A program made the position numbers and the translations under genes. From Acidimicrobiaceae bacterium (GTDB taxonomy: Bacteria; Actinomycetota; Acidimicrobiia; Acidimicrobiales; RAAP-2): DNA of 37,408 nt. The stretch spans positions 22,127 to 59,534 of the forward strand of contig PLHD01000012.1 of NCBI GenBank assembly GCA_003138815.1, given 5' to 3'. The notes beneath the pieces were generated by a model, which worked only from the letters and a program-made list of their open reading frames with translations, had not been told where the DNA came from and made no database searches. Positions 1-7,788 of the stretch are shown piece by piece; position 1 is the first letter of the stretch; every line of letters starts with the position of its first letter.

Positions 1-124
1 CGGTGGTCGTGGTCGAGGTGGCGACGGCGGGGGTGAACATCATCGTCGACGCCGCGACGAGAGCCGCGAGAACCGCAATGAGAATCGGACCACGGCGGAA
101 CCAGTGACGCAAGGTTACATTCAC
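1..124 (-). CDS. Secreted protein, N-terminal part only (cut by window edge)
   Basis: The minus strand opens with GTG at 124 and stays open to the window edge (41 codons). The product begins with a basic stretch (RHWFRRG), then a hydrophobic run (PILIAVLAALVAAS), then small residues before a threonine-rich segment (ATSTTTT), which is the plan of a Sec signal peptide with a likely cleavage after the AVA near residue 35. The mature protein lies outside the window, so no function can be given. A TAGAAT box ends exactly six bases before the GTG, and there is no ribosome site, so the mRNA may be leaderless. A TTG five codons in is an alternative start. The frame, signal peptide and -10 box agree with each other, but nothing in the protein identifies a family. 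Confidence 0.6.
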   Translation of the reverse strand, partial: MNVTLRHWFRRGPILIAVLAALVAASTMMFTPAVATSTTTT

Positions 125-130
125 CGGTTG

Positions 131-136
131 ATTCTA
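131..136 (-). promoter_or_regulatory. -10 box of the edge gene, leaderless geometry
   Basis: TAGAAT on the minus strand is followed by CAACCG and then the GTG start at 124. This puts the expected transcription start on the start codon. No convincing -35 hexamer is visible at 16-18 bases. The same TAnnnT-N6-GTG layout occurs before the leuA leader peptide and before the PAP2 gene in this window. Confidence 0.45.
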
Positions 137-454
137 CTTCGTGCCCCACTCCGGTCTTGTGGTCCATACGTCGAGTTTTCAACCACGGGAGGAAACAGCC
201 AGGTGAACCAATTGACGCCGCACGCCCTGGTGCCCGCCAATCTCGCGCAACCGGCGCCACGCGCGACCGCGACTCCCCCTCGCGTACCTCGCATCGAGCT
301 TCCGAGACCGATGACCGGGCGATTCAGTCATCGGCGACCCAGATTGATGCTCCACTCTCATTCCCCTGGGACTCCTGTCACGAATTGGTGAATGCTTGCC
401 ATCACCCCCGACGCGAGAGAGCCCGCCCGAGGTCGGACCTCCGCCCTAGTACAC
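137..454. other. Intergenic stretch with no supported gene
   Basis: Overlapping short reading frames occur on both strands here but none has a ribosome site or recognisable sequence. The one structure I see is an inverted repeat, CCGATGAC at 308-315 and GTCATCGG at 327-334 with an 11-base loop. It lies downstream of the minus-strand prenyl transferase, but no T-run follows it, so it is at best a weak terminator. Confidence 0.4.
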
Positions 455-1234
455 CTAGGCTCCGAAGCGGCGCTCTCGCCGAGTGAAGTCTCGCAGAGCT
501 CGCAGCAGGTCCACCTTGCGAAACGCTGGCCAGTAGGGGTCGACGAAGGCGAACTCGGCGAACGCCGATTGCCACAACAGGAAGCCCGACAGACGAGACT
601 CCCCGCTCGTTCGAATCACGAGGTCGATGTCGGGCAGATCGGCCGCGTAAAGGTGGCGCGCCAGGCCGTCCGCGTCGATCAGTTGCGCGAGGTCGTCCGG
701 GGCCGCCCCTCCCGCCAGGAGATCGGCGACCAGCGAGCGACACGCGTCGATGACCTCTTGGCGCCCCCCGTAGCAGAGGGCGATATTGACGTCCATGCGC
801 GGCGCACCGACCAGTCCGACCTCGTCGACCGCTCGCTTCGCCGCCAGTGCGAGCTCGGGCGGAAGAAGGTCGAGACTGCCGCTCACGGACAGCGAGAAGT
901 GAAGTCGCTCGGCCAACTTCGGGAGTCGGTTGAAGAGTTCGGTCAAGACTTCGAAGTAGGGATCCAACTCTTCGGCAGGTCGCCGGAGGTTCTCGGTGGA
1001 AAGAACCCACGCCGTCACGGCCTTGATGTTCAGCTCCGTGCACCACTTGAGCAACTCCTCGAGCTTGGCCATTCCGGCTTCGTAGCTAGCCCGATACTCA
1101 CCGTCGGTCTCATCACGGGCGAAGCGGCGATGTCCGTCCAGAATCACGCCAACGTGTCGCGGAAGGTTCTCGGCGGGCAGCGCAGCCGCCAGACGGTGCT
1201 CGTAATAGCGATACAGAGTTCGTCGAAGAGCCAT
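455..1234 (-). CDS. uppS: Z-prenyl diphosphate synthase, short-chain type
   Basis: Cis-prenyltransferase (UppS family) that condenses isopentenyl diphosphate onto an allylic diphosphate to build the lipid carrier precursors for cell-wall polymers. Near the N-terminus it has HVGVILDGHRRFAR, the substrate-binding loop with the catalytic Asp. Near the C-terminus it has RTSGESRLSGFLLWQSAFAEF, the conserved RxSGExRLSxFLLWQ block. The loop reads DGHRR where classic long-chain enzymes have DGNGRW; DGNRR-like loops are typical of the short-chain actinobacterial enzymes such as mycobacterial Z,E-farnesyl diphosphate synthase, so the short-chain role is inferred. The start at 1234 is chosen because GGAGAGG lies a few bases upstream and the protein then opens MALRRTLYRYYEHRL, as homologues do. 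A longer frame reaches 1306 without a ribosome site. The length is 259 residues, normal for the family. Confidence 0.85.
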   Translation of the reverse strand: MALRRTLYRYYEHRLAAALPAENLPRHVGVILDGHRRFARDETDGEYRASYEAGMAKLEELLKWCTELNIKAVTAWVLSTENLRRPAEELDPYFEVLTELFNRLPKLAERLHFSLSVSGSLDLLPPELALAAKRAVDEVGLVGAPRMDVNIALCYGGRQEVIDACRSLVADLLAGGAAPDDLAQLIDADGLARHLYAADLPDIDLVIRTSGESRLSGFLLWQSAFAEFAFVDPYWPAFRKVDLLRALRDFTRRERRFGA

Positions 1235-1539
1235 GGACCTCTCCATCGTGCGGGATTGTGATGTCGCCCACAATGCTACTTCGGCCCTTCCGTCCGAGTA
1301 ACTCAAGGTGGCGCCCTGCGCCGTCGCCCAAACCGGGATCCTCGATCATCAGGCGTCCGTGATCGTGGAGCGACGCCGCAGTGGCCGAGCGACGTCAGCT
1401 GGGTACGGCGTGGTCGTCATCAAGCCTGCCCGCGTGCACTCGAAATGCTTAGGCGCCGCTAATGAACTTCTTATCAGCGCTCCTGGTCCCTCGTGCCAGC
1501 TGCCGCTCCATCCGCCAAGGCAGGCCGGACTCGCGTCAC

Positions 1540-1568
1540 TTGACATCACGCCAGGGCTTGTCTATACC
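1540..1568 (+). promoter_or_regulatory. Promoter of the first MFS exporter
   Basis: TTGACA at 1540-1545, a 17-base spacer, and TATACC at 1563-1568. This is the closest match to a housekeeping-type promoter in the window. The expected start of transcription, near 1575, is three bases before a GTG-ATG pair that opens a small reading frame leading into the exporter gene. Confidence 0.65.
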
Positions 1569-1580
1569 GGTACCCGAGTG

Positions 1581-1649
1581 ATGAAACCAAGAGTTCTCGA
1601 GCCCCTCCTCTGCTCGCGCGACGGTCGCGACACGGCTGCTCGACGGTGA
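1581..1649 (+). CDS. Possible 22-codon upstream ORF coupled to the exporter
   Basis: A small frame opens at ATG 1581 (or the GTG at 1578 just before it), begins MKPRVLEPLLCSRDG and ends with TGA at 1647-1649. That TGA overlaps the GTG start of the exporter as GTGA. The frame begins almost at the predicted transcription start, so it could be read as a near-leaderless message. The exporter GTG has no ribosome site of its own, which makes translational coupling through this frame attractive. The peptide carries rare-looking elements such as PRVLEP and an Arg-rich end but resembles nothing I know. It could equally be an untranslated leader. Confidence 0.4.
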   Translation: MKPRVLEPLLCSRDGRDTAARR

Positions 1650-3181
1650 CCTCGCGTCGAGGGCGGGTCCCGACCAGCGTCGACGACTACTCCTCTGGGC
1701 GCACCGACCATCCCAACCTTGCTCTCTTGGTGGTCGTGGTCGGCGTTCTGATCACTGCGGTCGACACCACGATCGTCGTTCTCGCACTGCCCGAGATTCA
1801 GCGCACGTTCCATATCGGTCTTTCGTCGGTCATCTGGGTAATCATCGGCTACCTCTTCGTCATAACCCTGGTGTCGACCCAGGTCGGCCGCCTGGGCGAC
1901 ATGTACGGTCGCGTCTTGATGTACGAATCGGGCTTCGTCATCTTCGTGGTCGGCTCCCTCGCGTGCGCGTTGGCGTGGAGCGAGTTGTCCTTGATCGTCT
2001 TCCGGCTGGTCCAAGGGGTGGGTGGCGCCTTCATCGCGGCCAACTCAGGGGCGGTGATCGCCGACACCTTTCCGCGCGAGAAACGAGGAAGGGCCTACGG
2101 CTTCAACGCGATCGGCTTCAACACCGGCGCGGTGCTCGGCGTCGTACTGGGTGGCGTCATCGTGACCTACGTGTCGTGGCGATGGATCTTCTGGATCAAC
2201 GTGCCGATCGGTATCGGCGCGGTGGTGATGGCCCGTCGGGTCCTCTTCGATCGCGTTGAACATCTGAGGCGCCAGATCGACTGGTGGGGAATGCTCTGCG
2301 TGGGACTGGGACTCTTCTGCCTCCTCTGGGCGATGATCGACCTGATCACCGAGTCGCTCAATCCGACCATTGTGGGCTTCTTTCTCAGCGGATTGCTCCT
2401 CCTCGTCGTCTTCTGGAAGATCGAGCAGCGCACCTCGGAGCCATTGCTCGACTTCTCGCTCTTCAAGGTACCTTCGATAACACCGTCCCTCTTCGCCGCC
2501 CTGCTTCAGAGTCTCGCCAACTTCGCGGTGCTCTTCCTGCTGCTCATGTACCTCCAGGGCGTTCGCCGCCTCGACCCCATCCACGCGTCGCTGCTCCTGG
2601 TGCCCGGCTACCTCGTCGGCGGCATCGTCGGCCCGTTCGCCGGCCGGTTGGCCGATCGCCGTGGCGCGGTGCTCCCAGCAACGGCCGGCCTCGCGATCCA
2701 AGTGCTGGCCCTGCTCTGGTACGCGCAGCTCGAGGCGCACAGCTCGCTTTGGGTCGTCGTCGTCGCCTACATGGTGGGCGCCATCGGCGCCGGATGCTTT
2801 TTCCCCTCGAATAACTCGGCGGTCATGAAGGTGGCTCCGCGCGACTCGTTCGGCATCACGTCAGGACTGCTGCGCACGTTCGCGAACGTGGGCATGGTCT
2901 TCTCCTTCGCCGTCGCTATCCTGGTCGCTTCAACCTCGATCTCGCGCCATGTCGCGTTCTCGATCTTCGTCGGAACGAGCACCCTGAGCGCGTCGACGGT
3001 CGCGCCATTCATCGTTGGCCTGCACGCGGCCTTCTACTCCTCCACCTCGCTGATGGTGCTCGCGGGCGTGCTTTCGGCTGTCCGGGCCCGACCGAGCCGC
3101 TTCCGCGAGAGCGACGCTGCTGACGCGTCAGCGACCGGCCCCACGTCGTCTGGACCGGGCGTCGGCACGCCAGCCTCCTGA
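1646..3181 (+). CDS. MFS exporter, DHA2 (14-helix, EmrB/QacA-like) type
   Basis: Integral membrane proton-driven exporter of the major facilitator superfamily, drug:H+ antiporter-2 group. Helix 1 carries the AVDTTIVVLALP signature (motif D1). The loop between helices 2 and 3 has GRLGDMYGR (motif A). Helix 5 has GAVLGVVLGGVI followed by SWRWIFWINVPIG (motif C and its usual follow-on). The 511-residue length and continuing hydrophobic runs to about residue 470 fit 14 helices. The C-terminal 35 residues are Ser/Thr/Ala/Gly-rich and probably disordered. The GTG start has no ribosome site and overlaps the stop of a small upstream frame. A TTGACA-17-TATACC promoter lies 78 bases upstream of the start. 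The substrate cannot be read from the sequence, and no regulator gene adjoins it. Confidence 0.88.
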   Translation: MTSRRGRVPTSVDDYSSGRTDHPNLALLVVVVGVLITAVDTTIVVLALPEIQRTFHIGLSSVIWVIIGYLFVITLVSTQVGRLGDMYGRVLMYESGFVIFVVGSLACALAWSELSLIVFRLVQGVGGAFIAANSGAVIADTFPREKRGRAYGFNAIGFNTGAVLGVVLGGVIVTYVSWRWIFWINVPIGIGAVVMARRVLFDRVEHLRRQIDWWGMLCVGLGLFCLLWAMIDLITESLNPTIVGFFLSGLLLLVVFWKIEQRTSEPLLDFSLFKVPSITPSLFAALLQSLANFAVLFLLLMYLQGVRRLDPIHASLLLVPGYLVGGIVGPFAGRLADRRGAVLPATAGLAIQVLALLWYAQLEAHSSLWVVVVAYMVGAIGAGCFFPSNNSAVMKVAPRDSFGITSGLLRTFANVGMVFSFAVAILVASTSISRHVAFSIFVGTSTLSASTVAPFIVGLHAAFYSSTSLMVLAGVLSAVRARPSRFRESDAADASATGPTSSGPGVGTPAS

Positions 3182-3515
3182 TCTGCGGCGTGGCCGCTCC
3201 TGGTGGCGCAACCTCTCCGCCGGCCTCGATCGAGCGCACGACACCGACGTGCCCGACCTGTGGTTTCATCGATCTTGGTATTCCCAGCGGGGACCTGGAA
3301 AGACGGGGCGTCAGGATGAGCCAGCCGACCGCACGCGGCGGCGAGCCGCCGAAATCCTGGTTGGAGCGACCGGTGGCCCGTACGTCACCAGTCATACCAG
3401 TGACTGACTGCTCTCACATTCGCCGTGGTTAGGGTGGTGGTAGAGGCATTTCAAACGCCGGGCTGCCCTGAATCCTGGGTTGCACGCGCCCGATACTTAC
3501 ACCAAAGGTGGCCAC
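3182..3515. other. Intergenic stretch between exporter and trehalase
   Basis: A frame from about 3190 to 3432 on the plus strand includes a CPTC pair, but it has no ribosome site and low-complexity composition, so I do not call it. A short dyad GCGGC-GTG-GCCGC lies just after the exporter stop without a T-run. No promoter for the trehalase is clear. Confidence 0.35.
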
Positions 3516-5609
3516 GTGATTCCGGAAGTCAATCACACTGCAGATTCAGCAGAGGACCGAGCCCGTCAGCGGTCCGCTCAGCGACCGCAACCCTTCCTCG
3601 CCTCGCGCCTGGGTGAGGTGGGTCTACTCGGGCCGCCGAACCAGGAAGTCCTGGCCACGATCTTCCCGCCGATTGCCGATTACGCGTTCCTCTCCGACTG
3701 CGAGAACAGCTGCCTCGTGGCGCCCACGGGCGCAATCGAGTGGCTTTGCCTGCCAAAGCCCCACAACCCGAGCGTCTTTGGCACCATCCTCGACCGCGCC
3801 GCGGGCTCCTTCCGCTTGGCGCCGGTCGACAGCGCCGTCCCCGCTCATCGTCAGTACGTCCCCGGGACGATGGTGCTGGCGACTACCTGGCAGACCCGCA
3901 GCGGATGGCTGATAGTGAACGACTTCCTGGCGGTCAGCCCCTGGTACCGGACCGGCGATCGCTCCGACGTGCACCGGCGAACCCCCGGGGACCACGACGC
4001 TCGCCACATCCTCGTGCGCTCGGCCACGTGCCTGCACGGCAACGTGGACGTCCTGCTCAACTGCGAGCCATCCTTCGATTACGGCCGCGCCGACGCGCAG
4101 TGGGAGTACACGGGCGACACCTACGACCAGGTGGCGACGACCAATCCCGATTTCAGCCGCCTGACGTTGACCGGCGACATGAGGTTCGGGATCGACGGCC
4201 GCGCGGTGCGGGCCCGTCATCGCTTGACCGAGGGCGAGTCGTCGTTCGTCGTACTGGGCTGGACCGACGCCGAGCCGCCCTCAACCCGTGCGCAGGTCGA
4301 CTCGTGCCGGGCCGAGACCAGCCGTTTCTGGCGAGACTGGATCGACGGCGGCAAGTTCCCCGATCACCCCTGGCGAGAGCTCCTGCAGCGAAGCGCCCTC
4401 ACCCTGAAGGGGCTCACCTACGCGCCGACCGGAGCCATGCTCGCCGCGCCCACGACCTCGCTGCCGGAACAGCCCGGGGGGCAGCGAAACTGGGACTACC
4501 GATACACCTGGATCCGCGACGCGGCATTCACGCTGCGTTCGCTCCACGTCCTCGGCTTCGACACCGAGGCGGATGACTTCCTGGCCTTCCTGGGCGACGT
4601 GCTCGAGCCGCGAGGCCGGGTCGCCGGCGTCAAGGTGCAGTCGAGGGGGAACCTTCAGGTGCTCTACCCCGTCGACGGCACGACCGCCACAACGGAGTCG
4701 GAGCTCGACCATCTGACGGGCTACGTCGGGAGCCGCCCGGTGCGAAACGGAAACGCCGCTTACAACCAGACCCAGTTCGACATCCTCGGCGCGATCGTCG
4801 ACTGCGTATTCGAACACACGCGATCGCGCGATTCGCTCAGCGAACGCGCGTGGCGAATCGTCGTGCAGGCGGTCGAGACGGCGATCAAGTGCTGGGGCGA
4901 GACGGACCGCGGCATATGGGAGATGCGCGGCGAACCCAAGCACTTCACGTTCTCCAAGGTCATGTGCTGGGTCGCCGCGGATCGCGGGGCGCGCCTGGCG
5001 GCGCTCAGGGGAGAGAAGGATCGAGCGGACCTCTGGTGGAGCGCCGCCCAGGAGATCCACGCGGACATCTGCGAGAACGCGCTGAGCGAGAAGGGCTACT
5101 TCGCCCAGTCGTACGGCTCCGATGACCTCGACGCGTCCCTGCTCCTGCTGCCGATGCTCGGCTTCCTGCCGCCCCAGGACGAGCGAATTCGATCCACCGT
5201 CCTGGCGATCGCGAGCTATCTCAGCGACGGGGCCTTCGTCTATCGCTACCGCACGGAGTGCACCGACGACGGTCTCGAGGGTCAGCCCGAGGGGAGCTTC
5301 ACCGCCTGTTCGTTCTGGCTCGTCTCGGCGCTGGTCGAGATCGGCGAGCTCGAACGGGCTCGAACGCAGTGCGAGAAGCTGGTCGGCGCGGCGAGCACTC
5401 TGGGTCTCTACGGCGAGGAGATCGACCCCACCACCGCACGGCACCTCGGCAACTTCCCCCAGGCGCTGACCCACCTCGCCCTCATCAACGCGCTGCTGCA
5501 CGTGATCGAGGCGGAGCAGCGCGCGACCGACACGTCAATCGGACCGGCTGGTTCCCCCAGCTGGTGGAGCGCCGGCGGAGGAGACGCCCGCCCCGGCACC
5601 GTTGCCTGA
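3516..5609 (+). CDS. Glycoside hydrolase family 15 protein, probable trehalase
   Basis: Family GH15 enzyme of the glucoamylase/trehalase type, probably hydrolysing trehalose to two glucoses in the cytoplasm, since there is no signal peptide. The N-terminal beta domain (about residues 40-270) begins with IADYAFLSDCENSCLVAPTGAIEWLCLP, typical of the actinobacterial group. The (alpha/alpha)6 barrel contains RNWDYRYTWIRDAAFTLRSL, the GH15 fingerprint, and ends with GLYGEEIDPTTARHLGNFPQALTHLALI, which carries the C-terminal acidic residues near the active site. EGSFTACSFWL is also present. The GTG at 3516 is preferred because AAAGGTGG precedes it; a TTG at 3480 is in the same frame. The product is 697 residues, within the family range. 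The otsA gene follows, so a trehalose substrate is likely, but glucoamylase or glucodextranase activity cannot be excluded from sequence. Confidence 0.85.
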   Translation: MIPEVNHTADSAEDRARQRSAQRPQPFLASRLGEVGLLGPPNQEVLATIFPPIADYAFLSDCENSCLVAPTGAIEWLCLPKPHNPSVFGTILDRAAGSFRLAPVDSAVPAHRQYVPGTMVLATTWQTRSGWLIVNDFLAVSPWYRTGDRSDVHRRTPGDHDARHILVRSATCLHGNVDVLLNCEPSFDYGRADAQWEYTGDTYDQVATTNPDFSRLTLTGDMRFGIDGRAVRARHRLTEGESSFVVLGWTDAEPPSTRAQVDSCRAETSRFWRDWIDGGKFPDHPWRELLQRSALTLKGLTYAPTGAMLAAPTTSLPEQPGGQRNWDYRYTWIRDAAFTLRSLHVLGFDTEADDFLAFLGDVLEPRGRVAGVKVQSRGNLQVLYPVDGTTATTESELDHLTGYVGSRPVRNGNAAYNQTQFDILGAIVDCVFEHTRSRDSLSERAWRIVVQAVETAIKCWGETDRGIWEMRGEPKHFTFSKVMCWVAADRGARLAALRGEKDRADLWWSAAQEIHADICENALSEKGYFAQSYGSDDLDASLLLLPMLGFLPPQDERIRSTVLAIASYLSDGAFVYRYRTECTDDGLEGQPEGSFTACSFWLVSALVEIGELERARTQCEKLVGAASTLGLYGEEIDPTTARHLGNFPQALTHLALINALLHVIEAEQRATDTSIGPAGSPSWWSAGGGDARPGTVA

Positions 5610-5738
5610 ATGTGGAGCGAGGCCCCAACGCAGCGGACAGGACCAACCTTGCGACCTAGGTCGAACGAACCTCCGTCCAGTGCCGTGCGAGTGCAGACGC
5701 ATCCGAACATCACCACCGCCCCCTTTAGAAGGAGGACG

Positions 5739-5849
5739 ATGAGCGTTTCGAAGGGTCGTCTCAATCGTCAACAGCTTGATTCGACACCGATGAGCAAGCC
5801 TGAAGAGTCGGTATTCCCGGCCATTCATTGGCCTTGGGTCACATCGTGA
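5739..5849 (+). CDS. Candidate 36-residue small protein with very strong ribosome site
   Basis: ATG at 5739 sits three bases after AGAAGGAGG (5728-5736 region), a near-perfect complement of the 16S rRNA tail and the best ribosome site in the window. The frame runs 36 codons to TGA at 5847-5849. The product is polar at the start (MSVSKGRLNRQQLD) and ends with a hydrophobic, tryptophan-containing tail (FPAIHWPWVTS). It lies between the trehalase and otsA on the same strand. I recognise no family. It may be a real small protein, or a leader whose translation affects otsA 82 bases downstream. A second in-frame ATG occurs at codon 18. Confidence 0.45.
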   Translation: MSVSKGRLNRQQLDSTPMSKPEESVFPAIHWPWVTS

Positions 5850-5931
5850 AGTCGACGTTAGGCTCTTTTCAAGCAAAGCAATGTCACAACCAACTAACGA
5901 CCACGTTGAACCGACCTCAATTGGAGGGCGG

Positions 5932-7383
5932 ATGTCAGATTCGGACCCTCAGAGGGCTGATTTCGTGGTCGTCGCCAACCGTCTGCCGGTCCAGCAGTCG
6001 ATGTCCCAAGGAAACGAAGAATGGAGGCCCAGCCCGGGGGGCCTCGTCTCGGCGCTGACGTCGGTCCTGCAGAGTCGCAACGGCCTCTGGATCGGCTGGC
6101 TGGGAGTTTCGGAGCACGGGGACCCTCCCCGGACCTACGAAGGCATTCGGCTGAAGGCCGTCGACATCAGCAGCGAGGAGTACGAGAACTTCTACCTCGG
6201 ATTCTCCAACGCCACCCTGTGGCCGCTGTACCACGACGCCATCCGCGCGCCGACCTTTCACCGCACCTGGTGGCAGACCTACGAAGAGGTCAACATGCGC
6301 TACGCGACGGCCGCCGCCGAGGCGGTCGCTCCCAACGGGACGGTGTGGATCCACGACTACCAGCTCCAACTCGTGCCCAACATGCTGCGAGAACTCCGGC
6401 CGGACGTCCAGATCGGCTTCTTCCTCCACATTCCCTTTCCGCCCAGCGAGCTCTTCATGCAGTTACCCTGGCGCCGTGAGATCATCTCCGGCCTGCTGGG
6501 CTCCGACCTCATCGGGTTCCAGGTTCCCCACGTCGCTTCGAACTTCTCGCGCATCGCGCGTCGCTTGCTCGGAGCCACCGGGACCGACTCGATTCTCCAC
6601 TACGACGGCCGGATCATCCGTGTCGGCGCCTTCCCCATCACCGTTGATACGGCGCAGATAATCTCGATGGCGTCGGATCCGAAGATCCGTCTGCGGGCGC
6701 GCGAGATCAGGCGGGATCTCGGCAACCCCGAGGTCATGCTGCTTGGCGTGGACCGCCTGGACTACACCAAGGGCATCCAGCAGAGGCTCAAGGCCGTCAC
6801 CGAGCTGTACGCCGACGGTTCGCTCAGCGGCGACAAGCATGTGATGGTCCAGGTCGCCGTCCCCAGCCGGGAATCCGACGCCCACTACGACCTCGAGCGC
6901 CACAGCCTCGAGCAGGTCGTCAGTGAAATGAACGGGGACCACAGCCTCGTGGGCAGCCCCGTGCTCCACTACCTCCACCAGAACCTTCCGTTCGACGAGT
7001 TGCTGGCGCTCTACCTGGCGGCCGACATCATGCTCGTGACTCCCTTCCGCGACGGCATGAACCTCGTGGCCAAGGAGTACGTCACGTGCCGCACCGACCA
7101 GACCGGCAAGCTCGTGCTCAGCGAGTTCGCGGGAGCCGCCGCCGAGCTGCGTGGCGCGTTCATGGTGAATCCGCATGACCTCGAAGGGATCAAAGAGGCC
7201 ATCAGGCTGGCGATGAAGGCCGGGCCCAAGGAAGCCAAGGCCAGGATGTCGCGCATGCGCCGCAAGACGCTGCGCCGAAACGTCTACGACTGGGCCCAGT
7301 CGTTCCTGGCCGCTCTGCAGCAGGGCAGCCAGGATCGGACGCCCACCGAAACGCACGACGCGTCACCATCGCCAAGCGGCTAA
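5932..7383 (+). CDS. otsA: Trehalose-6-phosphate synthase
   Basis: GT20 glycosyltransferase that joins glucose from a nucleotide sugar to glucose-6-phosphate, giving trehalose-6-phosphate in the cytoplasm. Visible hallmarks are VVVANRLPV at the N-terminus and SPGGLVSAL, the donor loop. WIHDYQLQLVP and FFLHIPFPPSE follow. GVDRLDYTKGI holds the Arg and Lys that bind phosphate and nucleotide sugar. TPFRDGMNLVAKEYV is the C-terminal catalytic block. The start at 5932 is chosen for GGAGGG just upstream; an in-frame ATG at 5881 adds 17 residues that are not conserved and lacks a ribosome site. The product is 483 residues, typical of single-domain OtsA. There is no OtsB phosphatase domain and no otsB in the window. 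Confidence 0.95.
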   Translation: MSDSDPQRADFVVVANRLPVQQSMSQGNEEWRPSPGGLVSALTSVLQSRNGLWIGWLGVSEHGDPPRTYEGIRLKAVDISSEEYENFYLGFSNATLWPLYHDAIRAPTFHRTWWQTYEEVNMRYATAAAEAVAPNGTVWIHDYQLQLVPNMLRELRPDVQIGFFLHIPFPPSELFMQLPWRREIISGLLGSDLIGFQVPHVASNFSRIARRLLGATGTDSILHYDGRIIRVGAFPITVDTAQIISMASDPKIRLRAREIRRDLGNPEVMLLGVDRLDYTKGIQQRLKAVTELYADGSLSGDKHVMVQVAVPSRESDAHYDLERHSLEQVVSEMNGDHSLVGSPVLHYLHQNLPFDELLALYLAADIMLVTPFRDGMNLVAKEYVTCRTDQTGKLVLSEFAGAAAELRGAFMVNPHDLEGIKEAIRLAMKAGPKEAKARMSRMRRKTLRRNVYDWAQSFLAALQQGSQDRTPTETHDASPSPSG

Positions 7384-7466
7384 CTAGCACTCTGCCTGGT
7401 CCGGAGGGGTGAAACGAAGCTCCGGCTGCACTCGGCGCATGATGGGAATTTCGGTCGATCTGGACC

Positions 7467-7696
7467 GAAGGCGGCGTTCAGGTCGCGCGCTCCCAGGAAC
7501 ATGTTCCCACCTGGCGAGAGGTCGGGAATTCGACCGGCACAAGCCCGAGCTCTTCACGCAGCACGCGCGCACCGATATCGTGCACCTGCGCGAACACGCC
7601 GGCGCCGGCCCGCGACGGAGAGACCACGGCAACCTGGTCCCCGGGTCGGAGCCTTGGCGGTGCGTGGAGTCGAGCAGCGCTGGGCATCCGGTACAC
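7467..7696 (-). pseudogene. Remnant of an S66 (LD-carboxypeptidase/MccF-like) peptidase gene
   Basis: The minus-strand frame from 7696 reads PPRLRPGDQVAVVSPSRAGAG, then VFAQVHDIGARVLREELGLVPVEFPTSRQVG. This is the N-terminal opening of S66 peptidases, which cut peptidoglycan LD-bonds or microcin C-type compounds. The frame hits a stop at 7478-7480. Moving one frame over restores RDLNAAF, the expected continuation, so a single-base loss is likely near 7482. After this point homology ends and the otsA stop follows at 7383. About 75 of the usual 300 or more residues remain, so the catalytic Ser-Glu-His residues are gone. Nothing else in 7384-7788 looks like a gene. Confidence 0.7.
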
Positions 7697-7788
7697 CGAA
7701 TCCCCTGAGGTTGTCCCGAGATCGGTGAGAGTCCAGGAGTCGGCTGCCTAGCCCTAAAACTGCCGACAGTCTCCGACTGTCGCTGTCT

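Noticed and set aside
601-625. tRNA-like T-loop sequence GTTCGAATC
   Set aside because: It lies inside the prenyl transferase gene and no acceptor or anticodon stem can be formed around it.
392-1261. 289-codon plus-strand frame opposite the prenyl transferase
   Set aside because: The minus strand encodes clear cis-prenyltransferase motifs; the plus frame is the usual antisense shadow of GC-rich coding DNA.
3190-3432. 80-codon frame with a CPTC pair between exporter and trehalase
   Set aside because: No ribosome site, single CxxC only, and low-complexity composition.
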